The notes below the pieces were generated by a model, which was not told the DNA's origin, did no database searches, and saw nothing but the letters and a program-made list of their open reading frames with translations. Of a stretch of 36,175 nt of DNA, positions 1 through 6,355 are shown piece after piece. Source of the DNA: Pseudoflavonifractor_A sp022772585 (GTDB lineage: Bacteria > Bacillota > Clostridia > Oscillospirales > Oscillospiraceae); assembly GCF_052065415.1 (NCBI RefSeq), contig NZ_JBQHUB010000028.1, positions 1-36,175 on the forward strand, in the 5' to 3' direction. Both the position numbers and the translations under genes were made by a program. The first letter of the stretch is position 1; every line of letters begins with the position of its first letter.

Positions 1-148
1 CGGGTTGGTGTTCCCCGTTTTTTTAAATCTGTAGTTCTGGCTATGGGCTTTACCCCCGCCTATTCCCGTTACTCAAAATAGTGGCGCGGGGGTTTGGAGC
101 CCCCGGGCCTCAGCTTGTCGAAAAAACCAGACAAGGCGCTTTTATTGA

Positions 149-451
149 TCAGATCATATCATCGGACAGGTCATCCGGCTTACCAGATAATAACTTTGCA
201 CTCTTTTCGGAATCTTCGAACTGGGTTTTGATTTCTTCATTTATAGCGGCGTTCATTACGGGAATAACCTTCAAATCCTCTTCCTCTACAGAGATTTCAG
301 CAACATCATCTTTTTCTCCACACTGTGGAAAGTTTACAAGCCAAGTACTATTTGAGTTATCGTCAAGGCAAATCCAACCTTGCATACCTTTATGGACACC
401 GTGCTTCGTGTATTTTTCTTTTTCTGCCATTAATTCAACGCAATCCAGCAT
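149..451 (-). CDS. Hypothetical acidic protein, possibly 5'-truncated
   Basis: I do not recognise this gene. The minus-strand frame encodes about 100 residues, markedly AT-richer than its neighbours, with an acidic C-terminal half ending in an Asp-rich segment. The open frame continues upstream of the first ATG (451) to a stop at 479-481. That extra stretch encodes a Cys-rich piece, HCEECLMLDC, which looks like part of a zinc-binding motif. No convincing ribosome binding site precedes the ATG at 451 or the next one near 430, and the stop lies directly against the terminator of the upstream operon. This suggests the true N-terminus has been lost, or that the gene is a remnant next to an old junction. 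A zinc-binding role is only a guess. A plus-strand frame over the same bases looks like a shadow because it has no ribosome binding site and a low-complexity Ser-rich translation. Confidence 0.4.
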   Translation of the reverse strand: MLDCVELMAEKEKYTKHGVHKGMQGWICLDDNSNSTWLVNFPQCGEKDDVAEISVEEEDLKVIPVMNAAINEEIKTQFEDSEKSAKLLSGKPDDLSDDMI

Positions 452-483
452 CAGACATTCTTCGCAATGGGTTTTGCCTTAAA

Positions 484-516
484 TTAAAAAACGGCGAGTT
501 CTTCAAGAACTCGCCG
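484..516 (-). terminator. Rho-independent terminator of the lexA operon
   Basis: A near-perfect palindrome at 492-516 (12 complementary pairs around one central base) is followed, reading the minus strand, by a run of T (A-run 485-491 on plus). It lies 34 bases past the stop of the last operon gene at 550 and so ends the lexA-ogt-exoA-ylmH-ynzC transcript. Confidence 0.85.
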
Positions 517-549
517 CTGCAGCATTTTATTTCCGGTCTGCGCGGTCTC

Positions 550-768
550 TTATCCGTTGTCCTTATGGGTCACCCGGTGGCGGGTGCCGTCCGGCTCCAC
601 AATATAGGTCCGCTCCAGCTGGCCCACCAGATTGGCCCGCACCGAGGCGATATACTCCCGGCGCAGCACGTCCCGCTCGGCCGTCTCCTCCGCCGTCAGT
701 CCCTCGGGTGTCTTGGCCTTTCTGGCCAGGGCGTTGATGCGGTCGATCTTTTCCTGTGTGATATACAA
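550..768 (-). CDS. ynzC: DUF896 family protein (YnzC-like), SOS-operon member
   Basis: A 72-residue protein of the DUF896/YnzC family, recognised from the N-terminal ITQEKIDRINALARKAK segment, GLTAEE, and the LRREYIASVRANLVGQLE core, which together give the family's two-helix hairpin. I chose the TTG at 768 because a strong GAGGAGG lies 7 bases upstream; longer frames reaching 822 have no site and run into the neighbouring gene. It follows the DUF4177 gene by 13 bases and is the last gene before the terminator. In B. subtilis, ynzC belongs to the LexA-controlled yneA-yneB-ynzC operon divergent from lexA (established knowledge). Here it sits inside the lexA operon itself, which keeps the SOS link. 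The molecular function is unknown; it is cytoplasmic with no signal peptide. Confidence 0.88.
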   Translation of the reverse strand: MYITQEKIDRINALARKAKTPEGLTAEETAERDVLRREYIASVRANLVGQLERTYIVEPDGTRHRVTHKDNG

Positions 769-781
769 GGCTGTTCCTCCT

Positions 782-1015
782 CTATTTTTCCCGCCGCTGG
801 CCGTCATCCCGGCTGCGCTCAAAAATCAGGTCGATGACCTGGAGCTGACCGCCGCCCCGCTGCACCACCGGGAGGTATCCGGCGTACCGCCAGCCCCGGG
901 CCGCCCGCGCCGCGATGATCTCCCGGTGGCCGGCGGTCTCGGTGGTGATGCCGGTGAACAGGTTGTATCCCGCGCCGTAATCCAGCTCCAGCTCCTCAAA
1001 TTCATACTCCAGCAT
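782..1015 (-). CDS. DUF4177-like small protein
   Basis: A 77-residue soluble protein with the layout of DUF4177: an N-terminal strand (MLEYEFEELEL), a central helix ending in a Gly-Trp turn (AARAARGWRYAGYLPV) and a final strand (IDLIFERS). The family is widespread and has no defined function. The ATG at 1015 has AAGGAGGAG 8 bases upstream, so the start is well supported. It lies 12 bases after ylmH and 13 bases before the ynzC start, so it is very probably cotranscribed from the lexA promoter. The C-terminal Arg/Asp/Lys tail is probably disordered. The family call rests on pattern and length only; function cannot be stated. Confidence 0.75.
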   Translation of the reverse strand: MLEYEFEELELDYGAGYNLFTGITTETAGHREIIAARAARGWRYAGYLPVVQRGGGQLQVIDLIFERSRDDGQRREK

Positions 1016-1027
1016 GGCGTCTCCTCC

Positions 1028-1831
1028 TTACAGGCAGCGCTCCAGCTCCACCATGACCCGTCCCTTTTTGGACAGGCCCCCCAGCTTTTTCACCTTACAC
1101 TTGCCCAGGCCCCGGCAGGAGATGGTATCCCCCTCCTCCACCGTCCGGTCGGGCTTGACGCACTCCCGGTAGTTGAGCTGGACCCGGCCCGACGAGATCA
1201 GGTCGGCGGCCCTGCTCCGGGAGAGGGAAAAGGCCGAGGCCGCCACCGCGTCCAGCCGGGGGGTGGCCACCGTGTCCCGGATGGTCCTGACCCGCACCTC
1301 CGGCGGCTCCAGCCGGTCCAGAGGGATGGGGGAGACCTTCAGCCGGGCCCGGCCGGCGCTGTCCAGGTTGAGGAGAAGGTAGTCCTCCAGCTCCCGCAGG
1401 ATCACCAGGTCGCAGGAATCCCCCCGCACCAGCAGGTCGCCCACCTTTTCCCGGGTGATGCCCTGGCCCAGGATGGCCCCCAGGAAGTCCCGGTGGGTCA
1501 GGCCCGCGTCGGCGGGATAGGCGCACCGCAGGGCGGACACCGGTCCCTCCTCCGCCGCCAGGGCAAGAAAGTCCTCCTCCTCCTGCCAGTCGGGGAGAAA
1601 GACGCAGATGGTCCGCTCCGCCCCCTCGTATCCGCCGAAGAACAGATGCCGCGGGTGGCCGGAGGCGGCGATCAGGTTTTCCACATTGGCCCGCTCCCCG
1701 GGGGATAAAAAGCCGGTGAAGGCCGGGATGTTCTTCCTCCGGGCCGTCTCCAGCTTGTCCAGCGCCCGGGCCAGAAGGAGCCGCTCCTCCTCGTCCCGGG
1801 CCAGCTTGTTGAGCAATTCCGTCTTGGTCAT
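1028..1831 (-). CDS. ylmH: YlmH family S4-domain RNA-binding protein
   Basis: A 267-residue protein with the YlmH layout. The N-terminal region contains FLSPGERANVENLIA and FFGGYEGAERTICVF. A central domain includes LTHRDFLGAILGQGITREK followed by GDLLV. A C-terminal S4 RNA-binding domain starts at TPRLDAVAASAFSLSRSRAA and includes GRVQLNY. YlmH lies in the division/cell-wall cluster of many Firmicutes and binds ribosomal complexes; recent work in B. subtilis links it to rescue of stalled ribosomes. Here it lies outside the ylm-divIVA cluster, within the lexA/exoA repair operon. The ATG at 1831 overlaps the exoA stop by 4 bases, which suggests translational coupling. An in-frame extension to 1999 overlaps exoA and is rejected. 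Confidence 0.92.
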   Translation of the reverse strand: MTKTELLNKLARDEEERLLLARALDKLETARRKNIPAFTGFLSPGERANVENLIAASGHPRHLFFGGYEGAERTICVFLPDWQEEEDFLALAAEEGPVSALRCAYPADAGLTHRDFLGAILGQGITREKVGDLLVRGDSCDLVILRELEDYLLLNLDSAGRARLKVSPIPLDRLEPPEVRVRTIRDTVATPRLDAVAASAFSLSRSRAADLISSGRVQLNYRECVKPDRTVEEGDTISCRGLGKCKVKKLGGLSKKGRVMVELERCL

Positions 1832-2595
1832 GGCGTTTCCCCGTCCCGCAGTTCCAGCTCCACCGGGCAGTGGTCGCTGCCCATGACCTGGGAGAGGATT
1901 CTGCTGTCGGCCACCCGCTCTCTCAGGCGGTCGGAGACAATGAAATAGTCGATCCTCCACCCGGCGTTGTTGTCCCGGGCGTGGTACATATAGGACCACC
2001 AGGAGTAGGCCCCCGTCACGTCGGGATAGAGCCAGCGGAAGGTATCGGTAAAGCCGGAAGAGAGGAGCTCGGTCATCTTGGCCCGCTCCTCGTCGGAGAA
2101 GCCGGCGTTGCCCCGGTTGGACTTGGGGTTCTTCAGGTCGATCTCCTGATGAGCCACGTTCAGATCCCCGCAGAGGATCACCGGCTTTTTGCCGTCCAAC
2201 CCCTTCAGATAGGCGCGGAATTCATCTTCCCACTCCATCCGGTAGCCCAGGCGGGTCAGGCCCCGCTGGGCGTTGGGGGTGTAGCAGCAGACCAGGAAAA
2301 AGTCCTCATACTCGGCGGTAATGACCCGTCCCTCGGTATCGTGCTCCGCCATGCCGATGCCGAAGGTGACCTGCAGCGGCTCCCGCCGGGTGAAGAGGGC
2401 GGTGCCGGAATAGCCCTTCTTCTCGGCGGAGTTCCAGTACTGCCGGTAGCCGGGCAGGTCCAGCTCGATCTGGTGGGGCTGGAGCTTGGTCTCCTGCAGG
2501 CAGACCACGTCGGCGTCCGCCTCCCGGAAAAAGTCCAGGAAGCCCTTGCCCACGCAGGCCCGCAGGCCGTTCACATTCCAGGAGATCAGCTTCAA
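1828..2595 (-). CDS. exoA: Exodeoxyribonuclease III / AP endonuclease ExoA
   Basis: A 255-residue Xth/ExoA-family AP endonuclease that cuts the DNA backbone 5' to abasic sites in base-excision repair; a 3'-5' exonuclease activity is typical. Signature motifs are in order: KLISWNVNGLRAC at the N-terminus, VVCLQETKLQ (metal-binding Glu), YSGTALFTR, ILCGDLNVAHQEIDLKNPK (catalytic Asp and Asn), and the C-terminal WRIDYFIVS and GSDHCPVELEL (catalytic Asp-His). Its length matches the family (about 250). The start is a TTG at 2595; TTG and the upstream gene's TGA overlap as TTGA. It is the fourth gene of the lexA operon, so damage induction through LexA is expected. There is no sign of damage to the gene. 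Confidence 0.95.
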   Translation of the reverse strand: MKLISWNVNGLRACVGKGFLDFFREADADVVCLQETKLQPHQIELDLPGYRQYWNSAEKKGYSGTALFTRREPLQVTFGIGMAEHDTEGRVITAEYEDFFLVCCYTPNAQRGLTRLGYRMEWEDEFRAYLKGLDGKKPVILCGDLNVAHQEIDLKNPKSNRGNAGFSDEERAKMTELLSSGFTDTFRWLYPDVTGAYSWWSYMYHARDNNAGWRIDYFIVSDRLRERVADSRILSQVMGSDHCPVELELRDGETP

Positions 2596-2834
2596 TCCGC
2601 GTCCCCGTCCTCTCTCAGCTCCCGGACCAGATGGGGCACAAAGCCCGCCATCAGGGGGATATAGGTGGCGATAAAGGCCGCGCCCGCCCCCAGGGCAGCC
2701 CACTTCCGGCGCCTGCGGGGGACGCACAGGCCCAGCAGCACGCCGATGGCGCACAGGCAGACCTTTACCAGGGACACATCCTTCCAGGTCATGCGTTGAA
2801 CGTAGGAATCCGCGATGGCAAACAGCTTTTTCAT
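2592..2834 (-). CDS. Small membrane protein, two predicted segments
   Basis: An 80-residue protein beginning MKKLFAIADSYVQRMTWKD, with two hydrophobic segments (about residues 20-36, VSLVKVCLCAIGVLLG, and 44-62, AALGAGAAFIATYIPLMAG) joined by a short Arg/Lys-rich loop (PRRRRKW). The pattern matches a small conserved clostridial protein often labelled 'permease of phosphate ABC transporter'. That label looks unsupported, since the protein is far too short to be a permease. The start overlaps the ogt stop (ATGA) and the stop overlaps the exoA start (TTGA), so it is translated as part of the lexA-ogt-exoA operon. The positive loop suggests both ends lie outside, but topology is uncertain. No function is known. 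Confidence 0.82.
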   Translation of the reverse strand: MKKLFAIADSYVQRMTWKDVSLVKVCLCAIGVLLGLCVPRRRRKWAALGAGAAFIATYIPLMAGFVPHLVRELREDGDAD

Positions 2835-3292
2835 CTGGCTCCCTCCAGTCTCAGCAGTTTTTCCTTGATCTCCAGCCCCCCGGCGTAGCCGGTGAGGGCG
2901 CCGCCGCTGCCCACCACCCGGTGGCAGGGGACGATGATGGGAATGGGGTTGTTGTGGTTGGCCTGGCCCACGGCCCGGGCGGCTTTGGGCCGTCCCACCC
3001 GCCGGGCCAGCTCCCCGTAGGAGACGGTCCCGCCGTAGGGGACCTTCCGCAGCTCCTCCCACACCTGGCGCTGGAACTGAGTTCCGGCGGGGGAGAGGGG
3101 CAGGTTGAATTCCCGCAGCTCCCCGGCCAGATAGGCCAGCAGCTGCCGCCGGGCCTCGGCCAGCAGGGGGGTCTCGCGGCACATGATGCGGGGCACGGGG
3201 GCGCCGGGGAGGTAGACCCGCTCTATCGCGCCGCTCTCGCCGGCGCTGGCTCCCATCCAGCCCAGCGGGGAGTCAAAAAGGATCAGATCCAT
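2831..3292 (-). CDS. ogt: Methylated-DNA-[protein]-cysteine S-methyltransferase
   Basis: A 153-residue O6-alkylguanine-DNA alkyltransferase that transfers the alkyl group from O6-methylguanine (or O4-methylthymine) irreversibly to its own cysteine. The active-site motif VPCHRVVG places the acceptor Cys at about residue 123. The DNA-binding helix-turn-helix region (TVSYGELARRVGRPKAARAV, then NHNNPIPII) precedes it, and GYAGGLEIKEKLL closes the domain. The short N-terminal domain is of the Ogt rather than the Ada type. The ATG at 3292 starts one base after the lexA stop, so the gene is directly cotranscribed with lexA; its stop overlaps the next start. This arrangement puts alkylation repair under SOS control. 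An upstream extension to 3436 lies inside lexA and is rejected. Confidence 0.95.
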   Translation of the reverse strand: MDLILFDSPLGWMGASAGESGAIERVYLPGAPVPRIMCRETPLLAEARRQLLAYLAGELREFNLPLSPAGTQFQRQVWEELRKVPYGGTVSYGELARRVGRPKAARAVGQANHNNPIPIIVPCHRVVGSGGALTGYAGGLEIKEKLLRLEGAR

Positions 3293-3293
3293 A

Positions 3294-3917
3294 TCAGTAT
3301 CTCCGCATGACAGCCACCACCTTGCCGATGATCTGGGCAAAGGTGCCGTCAATGGGCTCGTAATCCGGGTTCTCGGGCATGAGCCAGACCCTGCCGTCCT
3401 TCCGGCGGAGGGTCTTGACCGTGGCCTCGTCCTCAAAGAGGGCCACCACGATCTCGCCGTTATGGCACTCCTGCTGCCGGTGGACCACCACCAGGTCCCC
3501 GGGCAGGATGCCGGCCCCCAGCATGGATTCTCCCCGGACCTTCAGCGCGAAATACTCCCCGGTCCTGCCGTTGGTCTCAAATACCAGATAGTCCTCGATG
3601 CACTCCTGCGCCAGGATGGGAGAACCGGCAGCCACATTGCCCACGATGGGGATGCGGTCGGGCCGGGCGTCCAGCTCCTCCATCACGGGGCCGCCCGCCT
3701 CCGGGCCCCCCACTACGGTGATGGCCCGGGTCTTGCCCTCGGCCTTGGCGATATACCCGGCCGACTCCAGCCCCTTCAGGTGGAAATGGACGGTGGACGG
3801 GGACTTGAGGCCCACATGCTCCCCGATCTCCCGCACGGAGGGGGGATAGCCGTGGTCCGCCTGGAATGAAATGATAAAATCATAGATCTGCTGCTGCTTG
3901 GGGGAAATGGCCTTCAT
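3294..3917 (-). CDS. lexA: SOS repressor LexA
   Basis: The 207-residue SOS transcriptional repressor. The N-terminal winged helix-turn-helix spans about residues 1-65 (PPSVREIGEHVGLKSPSTV). The C-terminal S24 autoprotease domain has the cleavage bond Ala97-Gly98 in VAAGSP, catalytic Ser131 in RGESM and Lys168 in ATVKTL, so RecA*-stimulated self-cleavage should be intact. Length matches B. subtilis LexA (205). The ATG at 3917 has GGAGGG about 8 bases upstream. It heads a seven-gene operon that also encodes Ogt, ExoA, YlmH and YnzC, and two LexA boxes sit on its own promoter, indicating autoregulation. Confidence 0.97.
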   Translation of the reverse strand: MKAISPKQQQIYDFIISFQADHGYPPSVREIGEHVGLKSPSTVHFHLKGLESAGYIAKAEGKTRAITVVGGPEAGGPVMEELDARPDRIPIVGNVAAGSPILAQECIEDYLVFETNGRTGEYFALKVRGESMLGAGILPGDLVVVHRQQECHNGEIVVALFEDEATVKTLRRKDGRVWLMPENPDYEPIDGTFAQIIGKVVAVMRRY

Positions 3918-3948
3918 GGCGGCTCCCTCCTTCGGTTATGTATACTTT

Positions 3949-3977
3949 ATATTATCATAGAGAGAACAAAAAAGCAA
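3949..3977 (-). promoter_or_regulatory. lexA promoter
   Basis: On the minus strand a -35 TTGCTT (3977-3972) and a -10 TAATAT (3954-3949) are separated by 17 bases. The -35 element abuts and partly overlaps the first LexA box, so LexA binding should block RNA polymerase. Confidence 0.75.
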
Positions 3978-4003
3978 ACGTCCGTTCTAAGGAACGTACG
4001 TTG
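3976..4003. promoter_or_regulatory. Two tandem LexA (SOS) boxes between lexA and marR
   Basis: AAACGTCCGTTC (3976-3987) and GAACGTACGTTG (3992-4003) both fit the Firmicute LexA operator pattern GAAC-N4-GTTC with one or two mismatches. Their centres are 16 bases apart, about one and a half helical turns. The first covers the lexA -35; the second lies 31 bases upstream of the -35 for the divergent marR gene. Confidence 0.75.
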
Positions 4004-4034
4004 TATTGGTTACAATTTATTTACAAATTTTCAG

Positions 4035-4096
4035 TTGACTTTCGTTTTATATCCACGTACTATAGATAAGCCCCCTAATTATCAGCGGGCTAATTA
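4035..4096 (+). promoter_or_regulatory. marR-exporter promoter with a dyad operator
   Basis: TTGACT (4035-4040) and TACTAT (4058-4063) are spaced by 17 bases. Just downstream, TAATTA is repeated at 4076-4081 and 4091-4096 with a 9-base spacer. Each TAATTA is self-complementary, so the whole is a dyad. Its position just past the likely transcription start is that of a repressor site, and it is the natural candidate for autoregulation by the MarR protein encoded next. The operator role is inferred. Confidence 0.6.
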
Positions 4097-4127
4097 TTTT
4101 CTCTGCTTCAGAAAGAGGTGGATCCGT

Positions 4128-4634
4128 TTGAAATCAGGCAGACCCCTTCCCGGCATGCTGTTCCATGCCCTGCACCGGGCCCACCACAAGGAGGTGCAGG
4201 CCCGGATGAGCGCCGTGGGGCTGGACGATCTGGGCGCGCCGCCCCTGCTTTTCCTTCTCCGCCGCAGGAGCGAGGAGGGCCGCGCCGTCTCCCAGCGGGA
4301 GCTGGCCGACGACCTGCACATCTCGCCGGCCACGGCGGCAGTCTCCCTCAAGTCCCTGGAGCGGGGCGGCTACGTGGAAAAGCACCCGGATCCGGAGGAC
4401 CAGCGCTGCAAGCGGGTGACCATCACGCCCAAGGGCATCCGCGCCGTGGAGCAGTGCTTCACCATCTTCAATCAGGTGGACGAGCTGATGTTCGCCGGTT
4501 TCTCCAGAGAGGAGTACCGGCAGCTCAACCAGTACCACCAGCGGATGCTCCGCAACCTGTGGGGGCCCGGCCACGGCCTGCCCGACGACCTTTTCGATGA
4601 AAGGATGGAACAAGACCCATGCTCAAAAAACTAG
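4128..4634 (+). CDS. MarR family transcriptional regulator
   Basis: A 168-residue MarR-type winged helix-turn-helix regulator. Residues about 35-110 hold the DNA-binding domain (LLFLLRRRSEEGRAVSQREL, then DDLHISPATAAVSLKSLER), the wing carries DPEDQRCKRVTITPKG, and flanking helices form the dimer interface. The recognition-helix spacing and the D-x-R-(6)-T-x-x-G pattern are typical. The TTG at 4128 was chosen because AGAGGTGG lies 6 bases upstream; an upstream TTG at 4035 is the -35 element. The 3' end overlaps the first ABC gene by 16 bases. MarR genes in this position usually repress the adjacent multidrug exporter until a ligand binds. The ligand is unknown. Confidence 0.9.
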   Translation: MKSGRPLPGMLFHALHRAHHKEVQARMSAVGLDDLGAPPLLFLLRRRSEEGRAVSQRELADDLHISPATAAVSLKSLERGGYVEKHPDPEDQRCKRVTITPKGIRAVEQCFTIFNQVDELMFAGFSREEYRQLNQYHQRMLRNLWGPGHGLPDDLFDERMEQDPCSKN

Positions 4635-6355
4635 CGTCCTATCTTGGGGAATACAGGAAGTACGCCATTCTGGCGCCTTTGCTGGTCATTCTTGAGGTGG
4701 CCTGCGAGCTGGCGCTGCCCCGCTTCATGGCGGCCATCGTGGATGTGGGCATCGCCTCCGGCGACCTGCCCTACATTTTGAAAATGGGCGGCGCCATGCT
4801 GGTGCTGGCCCTGTGCAGCATGCTGTGCGGCATGTTCGCCGCCAAATTTGCCGCCATTGGCGGCCAGGGCTTCGGCGCCAACCTGCGCCGGGGCATCTAC
4901 AACAAGGTGCAGGAGTTTTCCTTTTCGGACATCGACCGCTTTTCCTCCGCCTCCCTCATCACCCGCATCACCAATGACGTCAACGCCATCCAGATGATGG
5001 TGACCATGGGCATGCGCCTGCTCACCCGGGCCCCGGTGATGCTCATCGCCGCCCTTTTCGTGGCGGTCAGCATCAACGCGGAGCTTGCCATGGTGATGCT
5101 GGTGGTCATCCCTCTGATGGCCCTGGCCATCGGGCTTTTGATGAAGGCCTGCAACCATCTGTTCCAGGTCATGCAGACCAGGATCGACGCCCTCAACGGC
5201 ACCATTCAGGAAAATCTGGTGGCCATCCGGGTGGTAAAGGCCTTTGTCCGGGAGGGCTATGAGAAGACCAAGTTCAAGCGCTCCAACGACGAGCTCACCG
5301 CCGCCACCCTGCGGGCCGACATGCGCATCATCCTGATGATGCCTGTCATGAGCATCGCCATGAACAGCGCCACCGCCGCCGTGCTCTACCTGGGCGGCAG
5401 CAAGGTCCTGAGCGGTGAGATGCTCATCGGCGATCTGTCCTCCTTTATTACCTACATCTTCCAGATCCTGATGAGCGTGATGATGGTGGCCATGAGCCTG
5501 CTGCAGCTCTCCCGGGCCATCGCCTGCGCCCGGCGCATCGACGAGGTGCTGGAGACCAAACCTGAGATCGGGGACGGCAGCCTCACCGCCGCGGAGCTCC
5601 CCGTCCCCGCGGGCAAGGTGGAGTTCGACCACGTCCACTTCAAATACCAGACCTCCGGCTCCGGGGACGATGTGCTCTCCGACATCACCTTTACCGCCCG
5701 GCCCGGCGAGTTTCTGGCCATCGTGGGCGGCACCGGCACGGGCAAATCCAGCCTGGTGAACCTGATCCCCCGGTTCTACGACGTGACCGGCGGCGCGGTC
5801 CGGGTGGACGGTGTGGACGTGCGGGATTACCCCCTGGACGAGCTGCGCCGCCGCATCGGCATGGTGCTGCAGAACAACGTGCTCTTCTCGGGCACCATCC
5901 GGGAGAACCTGCTCTGGGGCCGGCCGGACGCCACTGAGGAGGAGATGATCCAGGCCGCCAAAAACGCCCAGGCCTACGACTTTATCATGGGTCTGCCCGA
6001 CGGATTCGACACCCGGATGGACCAGGGCGGCGTCAACGTCTCGGGCGGACAGAAGCAGCGGCTGTGCATCGCCCGGGCCATGCTCCGCCATCCCGCCATC
6101 CTCATCCTGGACGACTCCACCTCCGCCGTGGACAGCGCCACCGAGGCCGCCATCCGGCAGTCCTTCAAGGAGAACCTGGCGGGCACCACCGTCATCATCA
6201 TTGCGCAGCGCATCAGCTCCGTGCAGTACGCCGACCGCATCCTGGTCCTGGACGACGGCCGGGTGGCCGACGCCGGTACCCATGAGGAGCTGATGGCCCG
6301 CAGCACCATCTACCAGGAGATCTATCAGTCTCAGCAGGAAGGAGTGGGTCAGTAA
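4619..6355 (+). CDS. ABC exporter half-transporter with degenerate ATPase site
   Basis: A 578-residue type IV ABC exporter subunit: six-helix transmembrane domain (about 1-310), nucleotide-binding domain (about 330-578). Walker A is GGTGTGKS (371-378 region) and the signature VSGGQ (474-478) is normal. The catalytic residues are altered: Walker B reads LDDSTS, with Asp499 in place of the catalytic Glu, and the switch-loop His is replaced by Gln530 (IAQRISS). This is the pattern of the degenerate-site partner in heterodimeric exporters such as TM287/288 and BmrC/D. The partner gene follows with a one-base overlap (TAATG). It is probably an inner-membrane drug or lipid-like substrate exporter controlled by the preceding MarR. 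The substrate is unknown. Confidence 0.93.
   Translation: MLKKLASYLGEYRKYAILAPLLVILEVACELALPRFMAAIVDVGIASGDLPYILKMGGAMLVLALCSMLCGMFAAKFAAIGGQGFGANLRRGIYNKVQEFSFSDIDRFSSASLITRITNDVNAIQMMVTMGMRLLTRAPVMLIAALFVAVSINAELAMVMLVVIPLMALAIGLLMKACNHLFQVMQTRIDALNGTIQENLVAIRVVKAFVREGYEKTKFKRSNDELTAATLRADMRIILMMPVMSIAMNSATAAVLYLGGSKVLSGEMLIGDLSSFITYIFQILMSVMMVAMSLLQLSRAIACARRIDEVLETKPEIGDGSLTAAELPVPAGKVEFDHVHFKYQTSGSGDDVLSDITFTARPGEFLAIVGGTGTGKSSLVNLIPRFYDVTGGAVRVDGVDVRDYPLDELRRRIGMVLQNNVLFSGTIRENLLWGRPDATEEEMIQAAKNAQAYDFIMGLPDGFDTRMDQGGVNVSGGQKQRLCIARAMLRHPAILILDDSTSAVDSATEAAIRQSFKENLAGTTVIIIAQRISSVQYADRILVLDDGRVADAGTHEELMARSTIYQEIYQSQQEGVGQ

Noticed and set aside
81..482. Plus-strand frame over the hypothetical gene at the left end
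   Set aside because: Ser/Phe-rich shadow of the minus-strand frame, no ribosome binding site.
2592..2834. Annotation as 'permease of phosphate ABC transporter'
   Set aside because: An 80-residue, two-segment protein cannot be such a permease; the label circulates for this small family but the sequence gives no support.
4035..4128. Earlier start for MarR at the TTG at 4035
   Set aside because: The TTG belongs to the -35 element and the extra residues are not MarR-like; AGAGGTGG directs initiation at 4128.
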